This document shows, in pieces, positions 8,050 through 14,356 of a DNA stretch of 17,512 nt. The notes beneath the pieces were generated by a model that worked only from the letters and a program-made list of their open reading frames with translations, searched no databases and was not told the origin of the DNA. Numbering within the stretch: the first letter of the stretch is position 1; each line of letters opens with the position of its first letter. The DNA is taken from positions 1 to 17,512 of the forward strand of contig DRMK01000033.1 of the NCBI GenBank assembly GCA_011322575.1, in the 5' to 3' direction. The stretch comes from Gammaproteobacteria bacterium. Its GTDB lineage: Bacteria; Pseudomonadota; Gammaproteobacteria; Thiohalospirales; Thiohalospiraceae. A program made the position numbers and the translations under genes.

Positions 8050-9381
8050 TCAGGCCGGGATCTCCATCCCCATTTCGCGCATCCTGGCCAACTTGTAGCG
8101 GAGCGTGCGCTCACTTATACCGAGCCGGGCCGCCACCGCCTTGCGGCTGCTGCCCGGCTCCCGCAGGGCGTCGGCTATGATCTGGTACTCCTGCCGCCTG
8201 ACGCTGTCATTCAGGTCCCCGGATGTGCCGTCGGGCTGCGAGGGACCCTGCTCCGTCGCATGTTCCAGATGCAGGTCCCGTGCCATAATCCTGTCTCCCC
8301 CCTGCAGGATCAGGGCGCGCTGGATGGTGTTGTCCAGCTCGCGCACGTTGCCGGGCCAGTGGTATCCCAGCAGGCGCCTGCGGGCCTCCGCATCCAGGGA
8401 GGGGATGGGGCGGCCCGCGTCACGGGCGTGGCGCTCCAGCAGATACTCCGCCAACGGGAGGATGTCGTCCCTGCGCTCCCGCAGCGGTGCGATCCGCAGC
8501 GGAAACACGTTGAGACGGTAGTAGAGATCCTCGCGGAAGCCGTGCTCGGCCACCAGCTGCCGCATGTCGCGGTTGGAGGTGGCCAGTACCCGCACATCCA
8601 GCTGGATCGCCTTGCGCCCCCCCAGGCGCTCCACCTCGCGCTCCTGGAGCACGCGCAGCAGCTTGGCCTGCAGCCCCAGCTCCATCTCCGAGATCTCGTC
8701 CAGCAGCAGGGTCCCCCCCTGGGCCTGCTCGAACTTCCCCGGCGCCGCCTGATAGGCGCCGGTGAACGCCCCTTTCTCGTAGCCGAACAGGGTGGCCTCC
8801 AGCATGTTGTCCGGTATGGCCGCGCAGTTGACCGCCACGAAGGGCTGCTCGGCGCGCGCCGAATGGCGGTGGAGATAGCGTGCCAGCACCTCCTTGCCGG
8901 TGCCGCTCTCGCCGGTAATGAGCACCGTGGCGTTGCTGGTTGCCACCCGCCGCGCCAGCTCCCGCAGCTCCCGGGTGCGCCGATCCTCTCCCACCAGATC
9001 CATCTGCCCGGAGGAGCCGCTGCCCAGGTAGCGCGCCACCGCGCTCACCAGCACCTCGGCCTCGAACGGCTTGACCAGGTAGTCGGCCGCCCCCTGGCGC
9101 ATGGCCGCCACCGCCTTCTGGATGGTGCCGTAGGCGGTCATCAGCAGGACCGGCAGATCCGGGTATCTCTCCTTGATGCGGCCCAGCAATACCTGGCCAT
9201 CCATGGGCTCCATCTGCACGTCACTGATCACCATTCCCACCCTCTCGCGCTCCAGCAGCGACAGCGCGGCGCTGCCGCTGGCGGCGGTATGGACCCGAAA
9301 ACCTCCCAGCTGCAGCGTGTCCCGCAGCGCGTCCAGCAGGCTCTTGTCGTCCTCTACCACCAGTACCGATGAATCTGCCAT
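8050..9381 (-). CDS. fleR: Sigma-54 response regulator FleR/FlrC (class III flagellar activator)
   Basis: 443 residues in three domains. The receiver (1-120) keeps the phospho-acceptor Asp54, acid pair near 11-12, Thr82 and Lys104. The AAA+ sigma-54 activator domain has Walker A GESGTGKE (157-164), the sigma-54-contacting GAFTGA loop (204-209), Walker B LLLDE (225-229) and the arginine-finger region. A Fis-type helix-turn-helix lies at about 410-440. The neighbouring kinase gene fleS, 4 bp upstream, makes it the second half of the FleS-FleR (FlrB-FlrC) pair, which activates hook-basal-body genes with RpoN. ATG start preceded by a GA-rich run. Its 3' part contains a near-consensus sigma-54 promoter for the downstream fli genes (see separate entry). 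Confidence 0.95.
   Translation of the reverse strand: MADSSVLVVEDDKSLLDALRDTLQLGGFRVHTAASGSAALSLLERERVGMVISDVQMEPMDGQVLLGRIKERYPDLPVLLMTAYGTIQKAVAAMRQGAADYLVKPFEAEVLVSAVARYLGSGSSGQMDLVGEDRRTRELRELARRVATSNATVLITGESGTGKEVLARYLHRHSARAEQPFVAVNCAAIPDNMLEATLFGYEKGAFTGAYQAAPGKFEQAQGGTLLLDEISEMELGLQAKLLRVLQEREVERLGGRKAIQLDVRVLATSNRDMRQLVAEHGFREDLYYRLNVFPLRIAPLRERRDDILPLAEYLLERHARDAGRPIPSLDAEARRRLLGYHWPGNVRELDNTIQRALILQGGDRIMARDLHLEHATEQGPSQPDGTSGDLNDSVRRQEYQIIADALREPGSSRKAVAARLGISERTLRYKLARMREMGMEIPA
8270..8285 (-). promoter_or_regulatory. Near-consensus sigma-54 promoter inside fleR, upstream of fliE
   Basis: The minus strand reads TGGCACGGGACCTGCA. Against the RpoN consensus TGGCACG-N4-TTGCW this has one mismatch, with exact GG-N10-GC spacing (8284 to 8271). 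Predicted transcription would start near 8259, about 235 bases before the fliE ATG. It is within the fleR coding sequence, where it encodes Met-Ala-Arg-Asp-Leu, so chance or protein constraint is possible. RpoN-dependent initiation of fliE operons by FleR/FlrC is known in Pseudomonas and Vibrio. Confidence 0.55.
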
Positions 9382-9385
9382 CTCT

Positions 9386-10459
9386 CTACCCCCTGCCGTC
9401 GGATTGGTTGGATTGTTCGGCCAGCGGCAACCACAGGCTGAAGGTGCTCCCTCCGCCTGGCGTCGAGGCCAGCTGAAGGTCGCCGTGATGGACGCGGGCC
9501 ACCTGGCGCGCCACCGCCAGCCCCAGCCCGGTGCCTCCCCCGTGACCGGTGACGAACGGCTCGAAGATCCTCTCCCGCAGTTCGGGGGGGATCCCCGGCC
9601 CGTCGTCCGCCACCTGGATAGCCAGCCGCCGCTCCCCGTCCCTCTGGAGGCGCAGGGTGATGGTTCCCCCCGCCCCCACCGCCCGCATGGCGTTGCCTAC
9701 CAGGTTCTGCAGTGCGCTCAGCAGCAGCCGGCGGTTGCCGAGAACCGTCCCACCTCCGCTGTCGCACTCTGCTACCAGGGTGATGTGCTGTTCGCGGGCC
9801 TGCGGCTCCACCGCCTCGTACAGCTCCCGCAGCAGCGCATCCGCGGCCAGCCGTTCGCCCCACCCCAGCCCGCCGTGGGCGAACAGCAGCATGTCGTTCA
9901 GCAGCTGCTCCAGGTGACGCATCCGTTCCAGCACCCGCTCCGCCAGCTCCTGGCGCCGTGCCCCATCCAGTTCCGGCCGTTTCAGATGCGATGCGTAGAG
10001 CATGGCGGAGGAGAGCGGGGTGCGGATCTGGTGGGCCAGGGCCGCAGCCATTCTGCCCATGGCCGTCAGCCTCTGGTTACGGCTGGCCTGCTCCTGCAGC
10101 GTGCGTGTCTCGGTGACGTCGTTGAGCAGTAGGATCTGGCCCGCCTCCCCCTCCAGCGGACAGGTGGCGAGGCTCACCAGCCGCCCGTCCGCCAGCTTCA
10201 GGTCGCAGCCGGCACCGGGCTGCGGCGCGAAGGCGCGGCGGATCACCTCTATCCACTCCCGCCCGAGCAGCGGTTCGCCCAGCAACCGTTTGGCCGCGGG
10301 ATTAACCTGCTGAATGCGGCCGTTGCCATCCAGCACCACCACCCCGGCGGGGAGCACGTTGAGGAGGCCCTCCAGCCGGGCCGCCAGCCGTCTCTCCCCG
10401 ACCGGCCGGGGAGGGTATGAAGGGGTTGCCGTGTTTTTACTGCAGAGTGCCGTGTTCAA
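9386..10459 (-). CDS. fleS: Flagellar sensor histidine kinase FleS/FlrB
   Basis: 357 residues, no membrane segment, so a cytoplasmic kinase. A PAS domain occupies about residues 30-115. The dimerisation/H-box has AHQIRTPLS with the phospho-accepting His143, typical of FleS/FlrB. The HATPase domain has an N-box (QNLVGNAMRA), G1 (DDGPGIP) and G2 (GTGLGLAVARQ). It should phosphorylate FleR, encoded 4 bp downstream. The start is TTG at 10459, the only usual start codon before an in-frame stop at 10487-10489, and it lies about 27 bases after the start site predicted from the sigma-54 promoter. The ribosome site is weak, so a start further inside (for example GTG at codon 35) cannot be excluded. 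The region before PAS is shorter than in P. aeruginosa FleS (about 400 residues). Confidence 0.92.
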   Translation of the reverse strand: MNTALCSKNTATPSYPPRPVGERRLAARLEGLLNVLPAGVVVLDGNGRIQQVNPAAKRLLGEPLLGREWIEVIRRAFAPQPGAGCDLKLADGRLVSLATCPLEGEAGQILLLNDVTETRTLQEQASRNQRLTAMGRMAAALAHQIRTPLSSAMLYASHLKRPELDGARRQELAERVLERMRHLEQLLNDMLLFAHGGLGWGERLAADALLRELYEAVEPQAREQHITLVAECDSGGGTVLGNRRLLLSALQNLVGNAMRAVGAGGTITLRLQRDGERRLAIQVADDGPGIPPELRERIFEPFVTGHGGGTGLGLAVARQVARVHHGDLQLASTPGGGSTFSLWLPLAEQSNQSDGRG

Positions 10460-10495
10460 GAGTAGGTGTATCCCGCGAATGATCTGTCAGCCAAG

Positions 10496-10513
10496 CAGCA
10501 AGAACCATGCCGA
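10496..10513 (-). promoter_or_regulatory. Sigma-54 promoter of fleS-fleR
   Basis: The minus strand reads TCGGCATGGTTCTTGCTG. The GG (10510-10511) and GC (10498-10499) elements have the exact N10 spacing, and 10 of 12 consensus positions of TGGCACG-N4-TTGCW match. The predicted start near 10486 gives a leader of about 27 bases to the fleS TTG. Position and context fit the class II fleSR promoter activated by FleQ with RpoN. Confidence 0.8.
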
Positions 10514-10598
10514 CAGCAGATGCGGGTTCAGGGAGGTGATTTATTACCTTGAAAGAGTACTAGAACGTGTCAAAACAGCAACAGATCCGGGGCTGCGG

Positions 10599-10616
10599 GT
10601 GCCGGTTTTTCGGCAC
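10599..10616. repeat. Perfect 6-bp inverted repeat in the fleQ-fleS gap
   Basis: GTGCCG (10599-10604) and CGGCAC (10611-10616) are perfect complements around a loop of one G and five T on the plus strand. On the minus strand, the direction of transcription, no T run follows, so it is not a standard terminator. It lies about 85 bp upstream of the sigma-54 -24 element, where an activator site is expected, but nothing in the sequence assigns it to a known regulator. Confidence 0.4.
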
Positions 10617-10646
10617 TTCCGGTACCTGTTGTTGCTTATGTATTTC

Positions 10647-10652
10647 ATTATA
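10647..10652 (-). promoter_or_regulatory. Possible sigma-70 -10 box upstream of fleS
   Basis: The minus strand carries an exact TATAAT in an AT-rich block just after the fleQ stop. The hexamer 17 bases upstream (TCGCAA) matches only half of the -35 consensus. If used it would give a leader of about 180 bases and RpoN-independent basal fleSR expression. Weak evidence. Confidence 0.25.
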
Positions 10653-10699
10653 TTTCAATTTGTTATGATTTGCGATGAGCAAGGGTGACGCTTTCCCCC

Positions 10700-12142
10700 T
10701 CATACGCTGGGGGCGCGTTCCTCCTCCACTCCGCGGTCGCGGCGCTGCAATCCGTACTTGCGCAGCTTCTCCACCAGGGTGGTGCGGCGCAGGTTGAGCC
10801 GCTTGGCAGCATGGGCCACCACCCCGCCGGACTCCTCCATGGCCTGTTTGATCAGCGCGTACTCCAAGTTATTGAGATACTGCTTGAGATCGAACCCCTC
10901 GAAGGGAAGGCGGTGGACGGCGCTGTTGTCCACCGCCGGGGTGAGCGCTCCGTTGTCCGCGGGAGCACTGCTGGGTGATGAGGGAAGATGGAACTTGGGT
11001 GGCAGATCGGCCACATCCACTACTCCGCACGGGAACATGATGGCCAGCCGCTCGATGAGATTGGAGAGCTCGCGCACGTTGCCCGGCCATGGGTAGCGGC
11101 TCAGGGCGTTGATGGCGTCGGGCGAGAAACGGACCGAGGAGTGCTTCTCGTGCTCGATACGGGTAATCAACTCGTCTATGAGCATCGGAATGTCCTCGAC
11201 GCGCTCGCGCAGGGGAGGCATCTCGATGGGGAACACGTTGAGGCGGTAGTAGAGATCCTCGCGGAACTTGCCCTCCTTGATCAGATCCTCGAGGCTGCGG
11301 TGGGTTGCCGCCACTATGCGGGCGTTGGCGGTGATGCTCTTGTTGCTGCCCACCCTCTCAAAGGTGCGCTCCTGCAGGACGCGCAGCAGCTTGACCTGCA
11401 TCGGTAGGCTCATGTCGCCGATCTCGTCCAGGAACAAGGTACCGCCATCGGCCATCTCGAAGCGCCCCTGGCGGGTGCTGATGGCTCCGGTGAAGGCCCC
11501 CTTTTCGTGGCCGAACAGCTCGCTCTCCAGCAGATCGGCGGGAATCGCGCCGCAGTTGACCGGAACGAACGGACCACGCCGCGCCGAATGATAGTGCAGG
11601 TTGCGCGCCACCACCTCCTTGCCGGTGCCGGACTCCCCCAGGATCAATACGTTGGCACTGGAGTCGGCCACCTGGAGGATGAGCTGGCGCACCTTGCGGA
11701 TCCCGACGCTGTTGCCCACCAGGCTGCGGAACAGCTCTAGGGTGTTTTCCTGTTTGCCCCGGGGAGCACGTTTGCCGCTGCTCTTGGCGCGGTACAGGGC
11801 CTCGGTGAGATCGCTCTGGCGAAAGGGGTACTTGAGGGTACTTGCGTGGTTTCCTTCCACCAGATCTCCTATCTTGCCTTCCCTGCCGCGCTCCTGAAGA
11901 AGCAGTACCGGTATGTCGGGGAAGCGGGCGCGGATCTGATTTACCGCGTCCAGGATATCGCCCGGTCTGCTGTCGCCCAACATGACGAAGCTGGGGCGGT
12001 TTTCGAGATCGGCCAGCACCGCCCCACAGTCGCGCGCCGTGACGGGTAGCGGTTTCCAGTTCATGAAGTCCAGAATGGTGGTGAGATCCTTACGGCGCTC
12101 TACATCCTGCTCAATCAGCAAGACGGTGGTCGTTGTACGCAT
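10700..12142 (-). CDS. fleQ: Flagellar master regulator FleQ/FlrA (sigma-54 activator, c-di-GMP-responsive type)
   Basis: 480 residues. The N-terminal domain (1-120) has a receiver-like fold signature but lacks the phospho-acceptor: Gly56 stands where Asp is expected, with Asp57 beside it; LKYPF near 103-107 retains the conserved Lys-Pro pair. The AAA+ domain has LFRSLVG (137-143), the segment which in FleQ contributes to c-di-GMP binding, then Walker A GESGTGKE (169-176), Arg180, GAFTGA (215-220) and Walker B LFLDE (236-240). A Fis-type helix-turn-helix lies near 430-465. FleQ/FlrA tops the polar-flagellum cascade, turning on fleSR and class II genes with RpoN, and in Pseudomonas switches roles on c-di-GMP binding. 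ATG start with GGAGGAG six bases upstream, behind its own sigma-70-like promoter. It is separated from fleS by 240 bp. Confidence 0.95.
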   Translation of the reverse strand: MRTTTTVLLIEQDVERRKDLTTILDFMNWKPLPVTARDCGAVLADLENRPSFVMLGDSRPGDILDAVNQIRARFPDIPVLLLQERGREGKIGDLVEGNHASTLKYPFRQSDLTEALYRAKSSGKRAPRGKQENTLELFRSLVGNSVGIRKVRQLILQVADSSANVLILGESGTGKEVVARNLHYHSARRGPFVPVNCGAIPADLLESELFGHEKGAFTGAISTRQGRFEMADGGTLFLDEIGDMSLPMQVKLLRVLQERTFERVGSNKSITANARIVAATHRSLEDLIKEGKFREDLYYRLNVFPIEMPPLRERVEDIPMLIDELITRIEHEKHSSVRFSPDAINALSRYPWPGNVRELSNLIERLAIMFPCGVVDVADLPPKFHLPSSPSSAPADNGALTPAVDNSAVHRLPFEGFDLKQYLNNLEYALIKQAMEESGGVVAHAAKRLNLRRTTLVEKLRKYGLQRRDRGVEEERAPSV

Positions 12143-12187
12143 CCCCCTCTCCTCCGCTGCGATACTCGTGGGCCTGTAGGGGAGGGA

Positions 12188-12216
12188 AGATTAGCATGTA
12201 TGTTTTATTATGTCAA
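12188..12216 (-). promoter_or_regulatory. Sigma-70-type promoter of fleQ
   Basis: On the minus strand a perfect -35 TTGACA (12211-12216) is followed, after 17 bases, by TAATCT (12188-12193), preceded by TG one base away (extended -10, TGCTAATCT). The predicted start near 12181 gives a leader of about 38 bases with a strong ribosome site. Vegetative-sigma transcription of the master regulator fits known FleQ in Pseudomonas. Confidence 0.7.
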
Positions 12217-12237
12217 AATATTGTCACGACAAATTTT
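12215..12237. repeat. AT-rich palindrome overlapping the fleQ -35 box and the pilZ-like stop codon
   Basis: The plus strand reads AAAATATTGTC, AC, GACAAATTTT: two arms around a 2-base centre, with a perfect TTGTC/GACAA core and flanking AAAAT/ATTTT offset by one extra base. It covers part of the -35 box and the TAA of the upstream gene. It could be an operator for fleQ or a weak terminator of the Pst operon; the 2-base centre favours a protein site. On the minus strand TGACA also recurs 11 bases apart. Confidence 0.4.
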
Positions 12238-12787
12238 ATGGCTGCGCCTGTTTTTGGGTCCTCCGCTGGGCGATCTGGCGCCGGTGCTGTCGGAAAACCA
12301 CCTTCTCCAGCAGCTCCTGAACCTGGGTGTCAAGCTGTTCAAAACGCACTTCGCTCCAGCCGGAACCATCCCTGACAAACCTGGAACATACCGTCCCCCA
12401 AACCACGAGAGGGTTCGGAACCGCTGGATTCATATAGAGTTTCACCAACACCGCCGAATCCTCCGGAGGACCTTCGGCAGCTTCCCATTGAACGGCGTCA
12501 GCGGTTATTCTGACCGCTACCGGGTCTGGCAGCTTGCGCCAGCTGCGCAGGGTCTGGCTGAGAAGCTCCAGAACCAGGTTCAGCTTGTGATCGATGCGCT
12601 GCAGCTCCTGTCCCAGGGCAGAGAGCTCCTCGTCGTGCTCGATGATGGGCTGTTCGTCCACCAGGAGCACCCCCTGTAGCAGGACCACGTTGTCGCGCTG
12701 GTAGCGCTGGCGCTGTCCGGCGTCGAGGGGGTGCCGGAGTGGCTCCCACTCCACCGGTACCAGATCCTGGTAGCAGAGGGTTGCCAT
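12236..12787 (-). CDS. Atypical PilZ-domain protein (tPilZ-like)
   Basis: 183 residues, no signal peptide or membrane segment. Residues about 1-45 form an N-terminal region beginning YQDLVPVEWEPL, then a helix at about 50-80 (ELSALGQELQRIDHKLNLVLELL) like the coiled-coil helix of tetrameric tPilZ proteins such as Xanthomonas XC_6012, then a beta-rich part (VAVRITADAVQWEA and on) resembling a PilZ barrel. The usual c-di-GMP motifs (RxxxR and D/NxSxxG) are not evident, so it may act by protein contact instead of binding the nucleotide. The family call is from memory of sequence style. The ATG at 12787 lies one base after the phoU stop (TAAcATG), implying translational coupling; a start at 12844 would overlap phoU by 56 bp and is less likely. 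It ends just before the fleQ promoter. Confidence 0.75.
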   Translation of the reverse strand: MATLCYQDLVPVEWEPLRHPLDAGQRQRYQRDNVVLLQGVLLVDEQPIIEHDEELSALGQELQRIDHKLNLVLELLSQTLRSWRKLPDPVAVRITADAVQWEAAEGPPEDSAVLVKLYMNPAVPNPLVVWGTVCSRFVRDGSGWSEVRFEQLDTQVQELLEKVVFRQHRRQIAQRRTQKQAQP

Positions 12788-12788
12788 G

Positions 12789-13505
12789 TTAGCGCGGCTC
12801 CCGCGCAGCCTGCTCCATCTTCTCCAGGCTGGTGTGGCGCACATCCTTGCCCTTTACCAGGTAGATGATGTATTCGCAGATGTTGCGTGCGTGGTCGCCG
12901 ATGCGCTCCAGGGAGCGCGCCGCCCACATCACGTTGAGAAAACGGCTGATGGAGCGCGGGTCCTCCATCATGAAGGTGATCAGCTGGCGCGAGATGGCCT
13001 CGTACTCCCTGTCGGTCTTCAGATCCTCCTTTACCACCTGGATGGCCTGCTCCACGTCCAGGCGCGCAAAGGCGTCCAGGGCATCGTGCACCATGCGGCG
13101 CGAGTGTTCTCCCAGGTGGGCCAGGGCGCTGAACTTGTCGTTGCCACCCTGATCCGCCAGCTGTACCGCCAGATGGCCGATCTTCTCGGCCTCGTCACCG
13201 ATGCGCTCCATGTCGGTGATGGTCTTGATGATGGCGACGATCAGGCGCAGGTCGATGGCGGTGGGCTGGCGCAAGGCCAGGATGCGGTTGCACTCCTCGT
13301 CGATGGTGACCTCCAGGGCGTTTACCTTGTAGTCGTTGGTGATCACCTCTTCGCCGAGGCTTACATCGTTCTCCGTGAGCGCGGTGAGGGCGTTGGCCAG
13401 CTGCTGCTCCACCAGGCCGCCCATGGCGAGCACGTTGTTACGCACCTCCTCCAGATCGGCGTCGAACTGCTGGGATATGTGGTGAGGAAAGGTTGAGTCG
13501 TTCAT
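12789..13505 (-). CDS. phoU: Phosphate signalling complex protein PhoU
   Basis: 238 residues, standard size, built of two three-helix PhoU repeats. Each repeat ends in the conserved metal-binding type motif: ERIGDEA at 100-106 and ERIGDHA at 200-206. PhoU is a peripheral cytoplasmic protein that links the Pst transporter to the PhoR kinase, keeping the Pho regulon off when phosphate is ample, and limits uptake. It starts 4 bp after pstB and is followed one base later by the PilZ-like gene. ATG start with a weak upstream GGA, consistent with coupling to pstB. Confidence 0.97.
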   Translation of the reverse strand: MNDSTFPHHISQQFDADLEEVRNNVLAMGGLVEQQLANALTALTENDVSLGEEVITNDYKVNALEVTIDEECNRILALRQPTAIDLRLIVAIIKTITDMERIGDEAEKIGHLAVQLADQGGNDKFSALAHLGEHSRRMVHDALDAFARLDVEQAIQVVKEDLKTDREYEAISRQLITFMMEDPRSISRFLNVMWAARSLERIGDHARNICEYIIYLVKGKDVRHTSLEKMEQAAREPR

Positions 13506-13509
13506 CTTG

Positions 13510-14349
13510 CTATCCGTATCGGCCGGTAATGTAGTCTTCGGTCTGTTTCTGTTGCGGGTTGGTGAAGAGGGTGTTGGTGTTTGCCATCTCTATGAGCTCG
13601 CCCATCAGCAGGAAGGTGCAGTAGTCGGAGACCCGCGCCGCCTGCTGCATGTTGTGGGTGACTATGATGATAGTGTAGCTGGACTTCAGTTCGTAGATCA
13701 GCTCCTCCAGCTTGAGGGTGGAGATGGGGTCCAGCGCCGAGGCGGGCTCGTCCAGCAGCAGCACCTCCGGTTCGATGGCTATGGCGCGGGCGATGACCAG
13801 TCTCTGCTGCTGGCCCCCGGAGAGCCCCAGGGCGTTGTCGTCCAGCCGGTCCTTGACCTCGTCCCATAGCGCGGCCCCCTTCAGGGAGCGCTCCACCACC
13901 TCCGCCAGGCGGCGCCGATCGTTGATACCCTGAATGCGCAGGCCGTAGGCCACGTTCTCGAAGATGGATTTGGGAAAGGGGTTGGGTTTCTGGAATACCA
14001 TTCCCACCCTGCGGCGCAGGTCGGCCACGTTTACCGTCTTGTGGTAGATGTTCTGCCCGTGCAACAGGATCTCCCCCTCGATGCGGGTATCGTCGATCAG
14101 GTCGTTCATGCGGTTGAAGCAGCGCAGCAGGGTGGACTTGCCGCAGCCGCTGGGTCCAATGAAAGCGGTCACCCGGTTCTCCGGGATCACCATGTCGATA
14201 CCCTTCAGGGCCTTGCTGTCGCCGTAATAGAAATCGAGGTTTTTCACCTCTATGGCGATCTTCTCGTCATCCAGGGTGGCGGTGGACGACACGCCGCCCT
14301 GCAGAGCGCCGACATCGACCGCCGGAATGTTGGTGCTGTTCTCGTACAT
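13510..14349 (-). CDS. pstB: Phosphate ABC transporter ATP-binding protein PstB
   Basis: 279 residues from the chosen ATG. PstB hydrolyses ATP to power phosphate import through PstC-PstA. Motifs: Walker A GPSGCGKST (65-73), Q-loop near 120, signature LSGGQ (176-180), Walker B VLLLDEP (196-202), D-loop SALDP, and switch His232. The segment MVFQKPNPFPKSIFENVAYG is a PstB hallmark. An in-frame GTG at 14385 would overlap pstA by 29 bp and has no ribosome site, so the ATG, 7 bp after the pstA stop, is preferred, though its GGAG is about 13 bases away. The extra ~30 residues before the ABC domain are common in enlarged gammaproteobacterial PstB. Confidence 0.96.
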   Translation of the reverse strand: MYENSTNIPAVDVGALQGGVSSTATLDDEKIAIEVKNLDFYYGDSKALKGIDMVIPENRVTAFIGPSGCGKSTLLRCFNRMNDLIDDTRIEGEILLHGQNIYHKTVNVADLRRRVGMVFQKPNPFPKSIFENVAYGLRIQGINDRRRLAEVVERSLKGAALWDEVKDRLDDNALGLSGGQQQRLVIARAIAIEPEVLLLDEPASALDPISTLKLEELIYELKSSYTIIIVTHNMQQAARVSDYCTFLLMGELIEMANTNTLFTNPQQKQTEDYITGRYG

Positions 14350-14356
14350 GGTTCTG

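Larger units (their letters stand above)
10460..10699. other. fleQ-fleS intergenic regulatory region
   Basis: This 240-bp gap is the longest non-coding stretch in the window. Reading in the direction of transcription (minus), it has an AT-rich block at about 10622-10675 containing a perfect TATAAT, then a 6-bp perfect hairpin (10599-10616), then a sigma-54 promoter (10496-10513) and a short leader to the fleS TTG. The AT-rich block stands out against the GC-rich surroundings and is a natural place for FleQ or nucleoid-protein binding, which is inference. Confidence 0.6.

Noticed and set aside
8044..9372. 442-codon plus-strand open frame opposite fleR
   Set aside because: Mirror image of a gene with full REC, AAA+ and HTH motifs; the composition is shadow-like and no start signal is seen.
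10695..10713. Short G/C inverted repeat at the end of fleQ as terminator
   Set aside because: The stem is about 5 bp, lies mostly within the coding end and is not followed by a T run on the transcribed strand.
12788..12844. Upstream ATG extension of the PilZ-like gene (19 extra residues)
   Set aside because: It would overlap phoU by 56 bp; the ATG at 12787 gives a standard coupled junction and a family-like N-terminus.
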